Assembly: GCF_008710095.1 (NCBI RefSeq)
Contig: NZ_VYKJ01000010.1
Location: 124,001 to 188,000, forward strand
Length of the DNA stretch: 64,000 nt
Source: Affinibrenneria salicis
Lineage (GTDB): Bacteria; Pseudomonadota; Gammaproteobacteria; Enterobacterales; Enterobacteriaceae
Reading direction: 5' to 3'
The notes under the pieces were generated by a model, which worked only from the letters and a program-made list of their open reading frames with translations, searched no databases and had not been told where the DNA came from. The position numbers and the translations under genes were made by a program. How positions within the stretch are numbered: position 1 is the stretch's first letter; every line of letters starts with the position of its first letter. Shown in pieces: positions 8,923-16,691 of this stretch.

Positions 8923-9034
8923 ATTTTCACTCGCCACTCGATTGTGACACGCTTTAATAAAATATCCACTTACCCTGACTGAAAACACATCTTAGTCATC
9001 AGTCAAATCACTTAACATCGACTAACACATTATA

Positions 9035-9319
9035 TTAAAATATCAACTCTGTATTCCCAAGGTACAATACGTTATCTTTAATTAACGAATAACTGTCTAA
9101 TTTATTTTTTCTTATTCGCTGTAAAACGAAATTTTTATCTTTCCCTTTAAGTTCATCCTTAATTATTATTTTAGTTATTGATAGATCGTTATTACAATCA
9201 TCAAACGATTTTTTCGAATAACTCAGACTAACTGAACGATCTATCCAGTTGTACAAAAAAAGCACATTAAATGAGACGCTAACTATTGCAAAAATAAAAA
9301 CTATGTATTTACACCTCAT
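9035..9319 (-). CDS. Small membrane-anchored protein, candidate immunity protein for Rhs tip 3
   Basis: A 94-aa protein with one N-terminal hydrophobic segment (residues about 6-24) followed by a short charged domain rich in Lys, Asp and Asn. GCAGGAG lies 9 bases before the ATG. It starts 22 bp after the end of the Rhs-type toxin domain (9341) on the same strand, the usual place for an immunity gene. Codon use is AT-rich, unlike the chromosome around it. I do not recognise the family; the immunity role rests on position, size and membrane anchor. Confidence 0.6.
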   Translation of the reverse strand: MRCKYIVFIFAIVSVSFNVLFLYNWIDRSVSLSYSKKSFDDCNNDLSITKIIIKDELKGKDKNFVLQRIRKNKLDSYSLIKDNVLYLGNTELIF

Positions 9320-9340
9320 AATTCATTCTCCTGCCTTAAA

Positions 9341-10189
9341 TTAATTCTCCGAAAAACTACGGCAATGATTTGGTGAAAGTGTATTCCAGCTATATTTTTC
9401 TCTGCTTTGATTATTGGCTATCTCATTAATATAATTATATACCTTTCTCTCGACTATTTTATTACTTCAGGTTAATTCTACACGAGTATTTTTCCCAGAC
9501 CTTTTCGATAAAGCCATTTTGAGACTTTCATGTGACTCATTATCAGGATTACCATTTTTATCCAAAACCAAACCAGGCATACTTATACTCCTGATATTAC
9601 CGTCAGCTGCAGGTAACTTAATGCCTACAATCCCCTTCAGATCGGGTTCATAACGTCCATATTCATAGTACTTTGTTGATCCATGCTTATCATAACCGAT
9701 AATACCCCCATGACCACCGAGCCAGATACTGGTAAGTCCTGCCATATATTCAATGGGATAATCCGGGTACAAAACCTTACAGGCATCTAATCCTAAAGGA
9801 TCTATATTACTCACAGGATTCAACGGATACGCATAAAAATTCCATCCCCCAGCCAACCCTATCGGATCCTGTGTAACATACCGCCCTGTTCCAGGATCAT
9901 AATACCGATACCGATTATAAAACAGGCCGCTTTCTTCATCATAATGTTGTCCCTGCATTCTGATCGGTTGATCCACGTCCAGGGGATTATCCCCATCAAG
10001 GGTATTTCCCCTCGGCTCCAGCTGTATGCGCCACGCCGTATGTCCGGCGTCATCAATCAACGCCTGCGGCGTCCCCAGATGGTCGCAGTGGTAAAGATAA
10101 ATCCGGCATTTGACCGGAGGTTGCGGATCAATGAATCAATTGCCCGCGTTTATCATAACCGTATCGGTAGCTCAGCGGATGTTGGGGAC
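9341..10189 (-). pseudogene. Orphan Rhs core end plus C-terminal toxin tip 3, with an in-frame TGA
   Basis: Minus-strand frame encoding the end of an Rhs core (YLYHCDHLGTPQAL, GLFYNRYRYYDPGTGRYVTQ, DPIGLAGG, ending with the hinge DPLG), then a variable tip starting around residue 92 of the visible ORF. The tip contains GGHGGIIGYDKHGSTKYYEY and GRYEPDLKGIVG. Its frame meets TGA at 9467-9469 but continues in the same frame for 41 more residues (VERKVYNYINEIANN, YSWNTLSPNHC) to TAA at 9341. From memory of related tips this tail belongs to the same domain, and the TGA stands where a Cys could be. There is no N-terminal rhs gene attached, so this is a displaced module. Confidence 0.7.
9845..10189. 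repeat. Direct duplication of the rhs core end, copy A
   Basis: About 345 bp nearly identical to 11951-12295 (offset exactly 2106). It begins at TCCCCCAGCCAACCC and ends at GTTGGGGAC, and outside these points the sequences diverge. It carries the DPIGLAGG to YLYHCDHLGTPQ part of the core on the minus strand and allows recombination that swaps toxin tips. Confidence 0.85.
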
Positions 10190-10297
10190 AATCGCCATTC
10201 TTGCACGCCATACCGTCCCGATATCTGTATCCGTCAGCGCCAGTCCGTGGCGGTTGCTGCTTTATATTAAAAATTATAATTAAGATAATTTTATTTG

Positions 10298-10741
10298 TTA
10301 TCTTTCATTCCTAAGTAAAAATTGACGATTGACGGTCTGTTTACTCCCAATAATTTCCAGAGAAAAAGATGACGCGCCAAAATTAATATGACTATCATGA
10401 TTGTTTGTATCTATATTCCACAAAAAATAATCATCTTCAATTGGAGAATATATTCTCTTCTTTGTGATTTTATTAATATAAACCCCTGATGCATCGCCAG
10501 AAAAATGACTGTTGTTGGTGTCCCCCCAATTAATCGATAATTTTAAATCAGTCACATCGTGAAATTTCAGCAATGCTTTGTAAATAACAAAAAATATTTC
10601 ACCCCTTTCTGTTTTAATCCATTTCTCTATATAGTCAATATCCAGTGCTATATCTGAAGAAAACTCCCCGACATCGGAGTAAAACACGACACCATGAATT
10701 AAATTATCATGAAAAGAATCTTCATTAAAATCATGTTCCAT
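10298..10741 (-). CDS. Candidate immunity protein for Rhs tip 2
   Basis: The start used is the internal ATG at 10741, preceded by GGGGG; this gives about 147 aa. No signal or membrane segment is visible. Recognisable pattern: HDNLIHGVVFYSD, ALDIDYIEKW, FHDVTDLKLSINWG and SGVYINKI. I associate this with a widespread uncharacterised family that often has the DIDYI and FHDVTDL blocks. It follows an Rhs toxin tail fragment (10763-10933) by 21 bp, which fits an immunity gene. Function is inferred from position only. Confidence 0.6.
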   Translation of the reverse strand: MEHDFNEDSFHDNLIHGVVFYSDVGEFSSDIALDIDYIEKWIKTERGEIFFVIYKALLKFHDVTDLKLSINWGDTNNSHFSGDASGVYINKITKKRIYSPIEDDYFLWNIDTNNHDSHINFGASSFSLEIIGSKQTVNRQFLLRNER

Positions 10742-10762
10742 TATTGCCCCCAATCTAATTTA

Positions 10763-10933
10763 TCAAGGTAAACCACACCCACCAAAAACATGTTTCTGAG
10801 GATAACACTTACATGTTTTGGGGTTCTGATTATTAACATCATAATGCCAATGCACAGGACTACCTGTTAAAACTATACAACCGTGAGCACCATCTGCTAA
10901 CCCTCGGCCCTCATGTTTTTCTGTATGCACTTT
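10763..10933 (-). pseudogene. C-terminal tail of an Rhs-type toxin tip 2
   Basis: About 56 codons on the minus strand ending in TGA at 10763-10765. The frame is closed by a TAA just upstream and has no credible start. It reads HEGRGLADGAHGCIVLTG and SPVHWHYDVNN, and ends in a Cys-rich tail KTCKCYPQKHVFGGCGLP. Its place, directly before a candidate immunity gene and between two other toxin/immunity pairs, marks it as the relic of a displaced toxin tip. Confidence 0.5.
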
Positions 10934-11051
10934 TTAACCCTATAGAATCCTGAGTGATATAGCATTCTATCTTATAGTACAGTTCAAACTTATCATCATG
11001 GTCTAATCCGGCATTTGTAATTCGTGTTTAGAATAAAGAATAATAGTAAAC

Positions 11052-11489
11052 TTAACAAAAAACATTATATTGCTCATCATTTACACTTATCAAATAATAC
11101 TGCCCCTTTCTATTTGTAGCTCCCAGTAAAAAATGCTTATAGTTTTTTTCGTTAAAGAGATTATAGTTGGAACTAATACATAAAACAGATGTAATATTTC
11201 CATCCTGTCTTCTTATGAAATTAACACCATCAGATGATGCCATTCTTTCTCCTGTCCCATTTAACTTTATCCCTTCGTTTTCAGGCAGGGAAAAATAAAC
11301 GCTGACGGAGTTCAGGTCTAAATTTGACATGAACTTTATATCACTTGCGTTTTTTGGGAAAAAATCTGGCAACCAACTTTTTATACTATCATTTTCCAAA
11401 GTTTCAGAATAGGAGCTGTAAGTTTTTGTGGTATTATCGCACCCAGACAATGAAGTTATTATAAACAACAAAAACAACCATTTTTTCAT
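11052..11489 (-). CDS. Small lipoprotein, candidate immunity protein for Rhs tip 1
   Basis: 145 aa with a lipoprotein signal (MKKWLFLLFIITSLSGC, Cys17). The mature part is polar, with GATNRKGQYYLIS near the end. Its ATG overlaps the stop of the preceding toxin tip by one base (TAATG), so translation is coupled, as expected for a toxin/immunity pair. A periplasmic, membrane-anchored inhibitor would suit a toxin acting in the envelope. No family recognised. Confidence 0.65.
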   Translation of the reverse strand: MKKWLFLLFIITSLSGCDNTTKTYSSYSETLENDSIKSWLPDFFPKNASDIKFMSNLDLNSVSVYFSLPENEGIKLNGTGERMASSDGVNFIRRQDGNITSVLCISSNYNLFNEKNYKHFLLGATNRKGQYYLISVNDEQYNVFC

Positions 11490-12241
11490 TATAGATACCC
11501 CTTATTTTTTAATATTTCTTTGGTTTTATAATGTTGCGGGTTAATGTATTTAATGCAACGGTCAGCACAATTCGTATCGGCAGGACAGGTTAAACCATAT
11601 TCATTAGCTTTAAGATCTTTAATGTTATCCTCAATCATTTCTTCATGTGAACGCTTTCTTTTATCTCCATATAACCCTATTCGCCCCAAAATATAATCTC
11701 TGAATTCTTTCACCGCCCCCATATTACGGGCGGCACTATCACTTGCCCATTTAGATTTTGATACACGACAAAATGCAGTACAATGAAAAAAATTATCCGT
11801 TCCGGATAAATTACGAGACGTCATACTTTTTTCAATGTGATACAAAATGAAGAAAGCTGCAGCATCACTTCCAGGAATAAATTCTTTAGGAAATAACCCC
11901 AGCGGATCCACATCAGTGACCGGACTGAGTGGGTAAGTATATGGGTTTAATCCCCCAGCCAACCCTATCGGATCCTGTGTCACATACCGCCCTGTTTCAG
12001 GATCATAGTACCGATACCGATTATAAAACAGGCCGCTTTCTTCATCATAATGTTGTCCCTGCATTCTGATCGGTTGAGCCACGTCCAGGGGATTATCCTC
12101 ATCAAGGGTATTTCCCCTCGGATCCAGCTGTATGCGCCACGCCGTATGTCCGGCGTCATCAATCAACGCCTGCGGCGTCCCCAGATGGTCGCAGTGGTAA
12201 AGATGAATCCGGCATTTGACCGGAGGTTGCGGATCAATGAA
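11489..12241 (-). pseudogene. Rhs core end plus C-terminal toxin tip 1
   Basis: This frame carries the core end (YLYHCDHLGTPQAL, NRYRYYDPETGRYVTQ, DPIGLAGG, DPLG) and then a tip of about 130 residues. Tip features are FHCTAFCRVSK, DSAARNMGAVKEFRDYI, NIKDLKANEYGLTC and a C-terminal Cys-rich part (CPADTNCADRC). The tip itself looks intact and is coupled to the lipoprotein gene. It is cut off from the rhs core upstream because the core frame ends in TGA at 12234-12236 and the two frames differ. An internal start could still express the tip. Confidence 0.65.
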
Positions 12242-12295
12242 TCAATTGCCCGCGTTTATCATAACCGTATCGGTAGCTCAGCGGATGTTGGGGAC
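11951..12295. repeat. Direct duplication of the rhs core end, copy B
   Basis: Partner of 9845-10189 at an offset of 2106 bp, differing by only scattered substitutions. Both copies share the same out-of-frame junction between RGQLIH and DPQPPVKC. Confidence 0.85.
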
Positions 12296-13529
12296 TATCA
12301 TCAATCTGTAACGACTGCAGCCGCCCGGCAGCGCTATGGTGACGATTTAGCACATGTTGCCCGAAACGGCACTCCGTCTCGCGATGAAGGTCATCACGTT
12401 CAAACGCCACTAAGTTTTGCCCGCCCAGAGCCAGCCCTAACAGATGACCGCTGCCGTAGGTTTGCCAGCGTAGCGGCGGCAGACCATCAGGGATGCTTAC
12501 TGTTCGCCCCCCCAGAACATCGTACTCATGATTCACCTCATGCCGCCATAGCCGCACGCCATCTGGCGTACTTACGGTTTGCTGTTCGGCGATAACCTGA
12601 CCGACGGCATTATATTGATAGTGAATACTTACATTATTCCCCTGATTGAGGTGTTCCGCGCCGCTCAACCGCCCCATAACATCATAGCGCCAGGCGGTAC
12701 TGTACTGCGCTCCGGAGGCTGAAGATTCTGGATTTAGCGAGCATGTATTCTGAGCGTCATAGTTCTGCCAGACCTGCCGGACAAGTTGGTCGGCTTCATC
12801 GTCATGCCAGTCCGTCACCCTGCCGGCATCTTCGCTTTGTATCAGCAGTCCGACAGGATTATAGCGATAGCGACGAATTCGACCGTCAAAACCCGTCTCC
12901 AGAGTCAGTCGGTTCATCAGATCATAGCTAAACTGGGTTTCCGCGCCGTTTTCGTTGACCAGCCGAATTAATCTGCCGGCCGGGTCGTACCCGAAGCACC
13001 GGGTAAGTCCGCCCTGCAGATGAGCGACCGGCTCACCACGCGGAGAATATTGAAATTGTTCGTCGTTGCCGTCGGGATAAACGATAGCGATTAAATCTCC
13101 CGCTTCGTTATAGCGGTAACGCGTAATATCGCCTTCGGCATTTTCGCTTTCACTTAACCGCCCCCGCTCATCATAGCGATTGACCGTATACACCCCGGTT
13201 TCATGCTCCGTGAGGGTTGTTTATCCCCAGCGATTGTAATGATAGCGGGTTTGTTTACCCGAGCAGTCGGTATAGCATGCGGGCTGACCGAACACTGACC
13301 AGGTTACGTGCTTCTCACCGCCAGCCGGGTCGGTAATAACATCCGGCCGTTCCCCCTGTTCATCCGGATAGTGATAGCGAGTCGTGCGCATCATCGGATC
13401 AATGAGCGTCGTCAGCCGTCCCAATTGATCAAAAATCTGTTCGGTCCGGGAATCATCCGGCGCTATGGTCTGGATAATCTGCCCCTGCTGGTTGGTTATA
13501 GCTGAACCGGGTTTTCCTGCCGTCCGGCA
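12234..13529 (-). pseudogene. Broken Rhs core (YD-repeat) gene fragment
   Basis: The YD-repeat core is clear on the minus strand (DERGRLSESENAEGDITRYR, NEAGDLIAIVYPDGN, YDLMNRLTLETGFDGRIR, RYGYDKRGQLIH). It has three lesions. The 5' side is fused to a vgrG fragment near 13530. A one-base frame change near 13492 separates RKTRFSYNQ from QQGQIIQ. An in-frame TAA stands at 13221-13223 between YHYNRWG and TTLTEHETGVYTV. The fragment ends in TGA at 12234 where the next core section follows in another frame. About the last 430 core codons remain; the N-terminal part and PAAR region are missing. Confidence 0.85.
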
Positions 13530-13808
13530 TTAGTGAACCACAACGGTATAGCGCACACCGCTTAGCTGCTGGCTGCGGATATCGACCGTAGTAATTTTAC
13601 CGCTCAGATGACGCTCGCTCAGGCTTCCCGGCAGGGGAATCGTCACGGTCATCGGCTTGCCGAGCAGGACGGTTTTATTCAAACGGGGCTGGGTGCTTAA
13701 CAACTCGACGTCGAAGATAAAGGGCTCAGATAACGCCTCGCGGCCAGAAAGTGACCAGAACAACAGTTCGCCGGGCAGTGGCGTCGCCACAGTGATGCGA
13801 TTAAGCAT
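13530..13808 (-). pseudogene. vgrG: vgrG fragment (T6SS spike N-terminus), clipped
   Basis: 92 codons matching the start of a VgrG/TssI spike protein: LLFWSLSGREALSEPFIFDV, LLGKPMTVTIPLP, HLSGKITTVD and GVRYTVVVH. AAGGA precedes the ATG at 13808. A full VgrG is usually over 600 aa, so most is gone. The frame ends at a stop directly where rhs core sequence begins, which shows a deletion that joined vgrG to rhs. It is non-functional as a spike. Confidence 0.8.
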
Positions 13809-13930
13809 AGGTGCATCCTTAGCACAGAGGGCGGCAGCACCCTTTCATCCATGATGAAAAATCAATAGTTAACGCACTATCATTATCAACGTCAAGTCTG
13901 GTTATCATTTGCCAACCGAAAAGCGATTTC

Positions 13931-13985
13931 TACTCGCCATACTTCAAATTTGCAGATGCGTTGACTGCCCCCAATTATTCGGTCT
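13931..13985. repeat. ERIC-like repeat with internal deletion (copy 3)
   Basis: Reverse-oriented outer end CCATACTTCAAATTTGCAG followed by ATGCGTTGACTGC, then directly AATTATTCGG of the opposite end. Only the two ends are kept. It lies upstream of the vgrG fragment. Confidence 0.55.
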
Positions 13986-14012
13986 ATCCAGAAGCGCCCC
14001 CTGCTGGCGTTG

Positions 14013-14051
14013 CTGGCTTTCAAATCTGCTCCCGGCGGATTTGAAAGCCAG
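14013..14051. other. Perfect 14-bp inverted repeat (large hairpin)
   Basis: CTGGCTTTCAAATC (14013-14026) and its exact complement GATTTGAAAGCCAG (14038-14051) enclose 11 bases. No T-run follows on either strand, so it is not a standard intrinsic terminator. It sits between the Rhs relic and the GNAT gene and may mark the edge of the mobile region. No gene is seen in 13809-14194. Confidence 0.75.
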
Positions 14052-14194
14052 ATCACCGGGCTGAGCAGACTCATCGGGATTAATGCGGTTGCTTACAAAG
14101 TCGCCGGTAAATCCGGGATACCCAGGCTTAGCGCAGAAGCAGAGAAGTCAAGGCGCTCGCCGGCGCGGCGCATGAATGAACAAAGCGCATTCCG

Positions 14195-14731
14195 TCATTC
14201 AGACAATTCGTGCGCCATCACCGTCATGCCGATATCGACTTTATCGGTTCGGTAAGGAATCTGTCCCAGCGGTTGAAATCCCTGACGGGCATAAAAACGC
14301 TGGGCGTCGAGGTTGCTGTTCAGCACGTCCAGCCAGATAAGCGTTTTCCGACGCGCCGTTGCCGCCTGCATGATCTCCCGCATCAGCCGCTCACCGCAGC
14401 CACGGCCGGTCGCCGCCGGCAGGAAATAAATCTTTTGCAGCTCCGCCCCCCGTCGCGTGGATAGCGGCAGCGGTTTATCCCAATTGACCCGGGCGAAACC
14501 AATAGCGGCGCCGCGTTCATCTTCGGCCAGGAACCAGGCGCTGCCAGAGTCGGGCTGCAGCGAAGAAGTCAGCGATTCGGCGGCGAAATCCTGCGCCAGA
14601 AACCGTCTGATGCCCTGCTCGCTCCACAATGCGGCAAAGTGCTGGTAATAGGTTTCGTGGCCCAGATGCTGGAGGGTGGGCAGATCCCCGGCCCCAGCGA
14701 AACGAATATGGCACTGTGCAGACGGCTTCAC
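14195..14731 (-). CDS. GNAT-family N-acetyltransferase
   Basis: GNAT acetyltransferase; the substrate is unknown. The acetyl-CoA region reads KIYFLPAATGRGCGERLMRE (Q/RxxGxG/A type motif A). It is followed by IWLDVLNSNLDAQRFYARQG and FQPLG, the usual motif B, and an N-terminal IRFAGAGDLPTLQHL block. I use the GTG at 14731 (GAGGA 10 bases upstream); an ATG at 14782 would add 17 residues but has no ribosome site. It is followed downstream by the Rhs relic and preceded by a GC-rich hexamer repeat. Confidence 0.75.
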   Translation of the reverse strand: MKPSAQCHIRFAGAGDLPTLQHLGHETYYQHFAALWSEQGIRRFLAQDFAAESLTSSLQPDSGSAWFLAEDERGAAIGFARVNWDKPLPLSTRRGAELQKIYFLPAATGRGCGERLMREIMQAATARRKTLIWLDVLNSNLDAQRFYARQGFQPLGQIPYRTDKVDIGMTVMAHELSE

Positions 14732-14803
14732 CTGACAATTGTCCTCAATATAATTAATCGGTTGGCCGCTATTGTACACCATCGACCGGCGCAGAGAACC
14801 TCG

Positions 14804-14833
14804 CCCGGCCCCGGCCCCGGCCCCGGCCCCGGC
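14804..14833. repeat. GC hexamer repeat (GGCCCC), about five units
   Basis: Four perfect GGCCCC units with partial units on both sides, between two minus-strand genes. The slippage-prone tract lies in the 5' region of the GNAT gene, so length change could affect its leader. Confidence 0.8.
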
Positions 14834-14857
14834 AGCGCAACGCGAGAGGCGGTCACG

Positions 14858-15427
14858 CTACAGGATACCAATATCGGCAAAGCGCAGATGGTGCATGAAT
14901 TCGCGCAGGATCAACAAGCGGGCGGCGAATTCTCGTTCCGGCGGGATCCCTTCCCAGTGCGCCGGCCGCCCCCCCATCACCGCCGCCAGACGATCGAAGG
15001 TGCGTTCCACCGTGTCCAGCGTCATTAACGGCTCCGGCTGTTCGCTCACGCCGGCGATCAGCGCCAACTGACGCAGATCGCTATCGTCGCTGAACAAACC
15101 GGAAGCAGAGGCGATCATTGGTTCAATCCGAATAACTTCATCCTCCACCACCATGATGGCCACCTCCATTTCGTCCGCGGTTGGCGGTTGATGCCTAAAC
15201 CAGTCGCGCGACGTTTTATGGGATCCGATACTCAGCCACTGCGTCGGCCCCGGCTGTTCGCCGCTGCCGGAAAGCACAAGGGTTTTCTCCTCGCCGATGT
15301 GGAGCAGGGTCAGCGGCGTCGCTTCCCCTTCCGCGCGTTGACGCAGACGGCTATATTGCTGATGCAGCATCAGCTCTCGCTGACGATCGTCGGCGCTGAC
15401 GCCGGACAGTGCCGGTTGTTTTTTCAT
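14858..15427 (-). CDS. Conserved-looking hypothetical protein, 189 aa
   Basis: Soluble, acidic protein without signal or membrane segments. It has an N-terminal helical part (DDRQRELMLHQQYSRLRQRA), a central segment TQWLSIGSHKTSRDWFR, the acidic VAIMVVEDEVIRIEPMI, and a basic end EFAARLLILREFMHHLRF. Codon use matches the chromosome, which supports a real gene. I do not recognise the family. It lies in the same direction as the LysR gene (15543) but 115 bp downstream of it. Confidence 0.6.
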   Translation of the reverse strand: MKKQPALSGVSADDRQRELMLHQQYSRLRQRAEGEATPLTLLHIGEEKTLVLSGSGEQPGPTQWLSIGSHKTSRDWFRHQPPTADEMEVAIMVVEDEVIRIEPMIASASGLFSDDSDLRQLALIAGVSEQPEPLMTLDTVERTFDRLAAVMGGRPAHWEGIPPEREFAARLLILREFMHHLRFADIGIL

Positions 15428-15542
15428 AACCTGTCCTGTGGATTAAGCTGACTGACCATACATCGTTTTATACCCCCGATGTATTAAGTTGCAAGCGCGC
15501 CGGCCCCGCTCGTGTATACGCCGTCCCGCCCGGCCCTGCCGG

Positions 15543-16514
15543 TCAATCCTGACCGTCGCGATCGGACAACGCGCCGATTTCCGCCCATTCGGTCGCCAGC
15601 GCCGGTTGAACAAACGCCTCGCTCACCGCCTCCAGCACCAGAGTCAGCGCCGCGTCGCGCATTCGGTGTGTACGCCAGCCCAACTCAATCGGATAAGCGG
15701 GCAACGCCAGTGGACAAGGCAGCAGGCAGAGCCCGGTCAAACTTGCGATAGCCTGCGCCGCATGCGCCGGCAGAGTGGCGACCGATTCGGATCCGCACAG
15801 CAGCCAGGGCAGGCCGGCAAAATGGGTGGTCGAAGCGCAGACCTGTCGCTGCATCCCCTGTGCGGCCAGCGCCTGGTCGACAATGCCGATCACTCCGCCC
15901 GAAGAGACCAGAATATGGCCGCGCGCGACGAATTCCGCCAGCGTCAGTCGGCCATTGCGCGCCGGCGCCGTCTGCGCATCGACCAGGCAGGCGTAGCGTC
16001 CCGCGCCTATCGTGCGGTGACTCAGTCCTGCCGGCGAAAAACCGCCGGAGGCGATCGCCAGATCGATCTCGCGCTTCAGCAACGCATCGGCCACAATATG
16101 GCTGTGCGTCTGACGAAAGATCAGGCGCAGGCCCGGCGCGGTCTGCGCCACCCGCCGCATCAGCCAGCGGGCGATCGCCAGTTCAAAGTCGTCGGACAGG
16201 CCGACGGCAATCGACCGGCCGCGATAATCCTGATGCGCCGGCATGGCCAGCGCCAGCGACTGGCGGCAGCGATCGAGCGCTTCCGAAATCACCGGCTTCA
16301 GTTCGTCCGCCCGGGTGCTCGGCGCCAGCCCGCGACCGGTACGCATGAACAGCGCATCCTGATAGATCTCACGCAGACGGCGCAGGGCGGCGCTGACTGC
16401 AGACTGGGTCAAGCCGAGCCGTAGCGCCGCACGGCCGGCGCCGCCTTCCTCGTACAGCGCCTCAAACACTTTCAGCAGATTAAGGTCGATGGATTGTAGA
16501 TCGGTCTGGTTCAT
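15543..16514 (-). CDS. LysR-family transcriptional regulator, divergent from nitrilase
   Basis: 323 aa from the ATG at 16514 (an ATG at 16526 is also possible). The N-terminal HTH reads DLNLLKVFEALYEEGGAGRA and LGLTQSAVSAALRRLREIY; the C-terminal part is the periplasmic-binding-like effector domain (IAVGLSDDFELAIARWLM, REIDLAIASGG). It belongs to the NodD/SyrM/LeuO-like branch by its DLNLL start. It is divergent from the nitrilase gene with about 177 bp between, so it likely controls that gene and itself. Confidence 0.88.
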   Translation of the reverse strand: MNQTDLQSIDLNLLKVFEALYEEGGAGRAALRLGLTQSAVSAALRRLREIYQDALFMRTGRGLAPSTRADELKPVISEALDRCRQSLALAMPAHQDYRGRSIAVGLSDDFELAIARWLMRRVAQTAPGLRLIFRQTHSHIVADALLKREIDLAIASGGFSPAGLSHRTIGAGRYACLVDAQTAPARNGRLTLAEFVARGHILVSSGGVIGIVDQALAAQGMQRQVCASTTHFAGLPWLLCGSESVATLPAHAAQAIASLTGLCLLPCPLALPAYPIELGWRTHRMRDAALTLVLEAVSEAFVQPALATEWAEIGALSDRDGQD

Positions 16515-16691
16515 CATCGCTCGCAAAGAGGGCCGGCAATCGCCGCCGGGCAGTGAAGAGTGAAATGGCGACGCAGCCGGGTCGCGATATGAATAGAATT
16601 CATATCAGAATGTAGTGTAAACCGACTTGCCCCGCCCCGCCACTCTGCGACACTGCGTTTATTGTTCCGCATCCGTATAAGGTGAATACCT

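Noticed and set aside
9467..9469. TGA as a selenocysteine codon
   Set aside because: No stable hairpin of SECIS type directly after it (the sequence is AT-rich), and no selenoprotein family is matched; a nonsense mutation is simpler.
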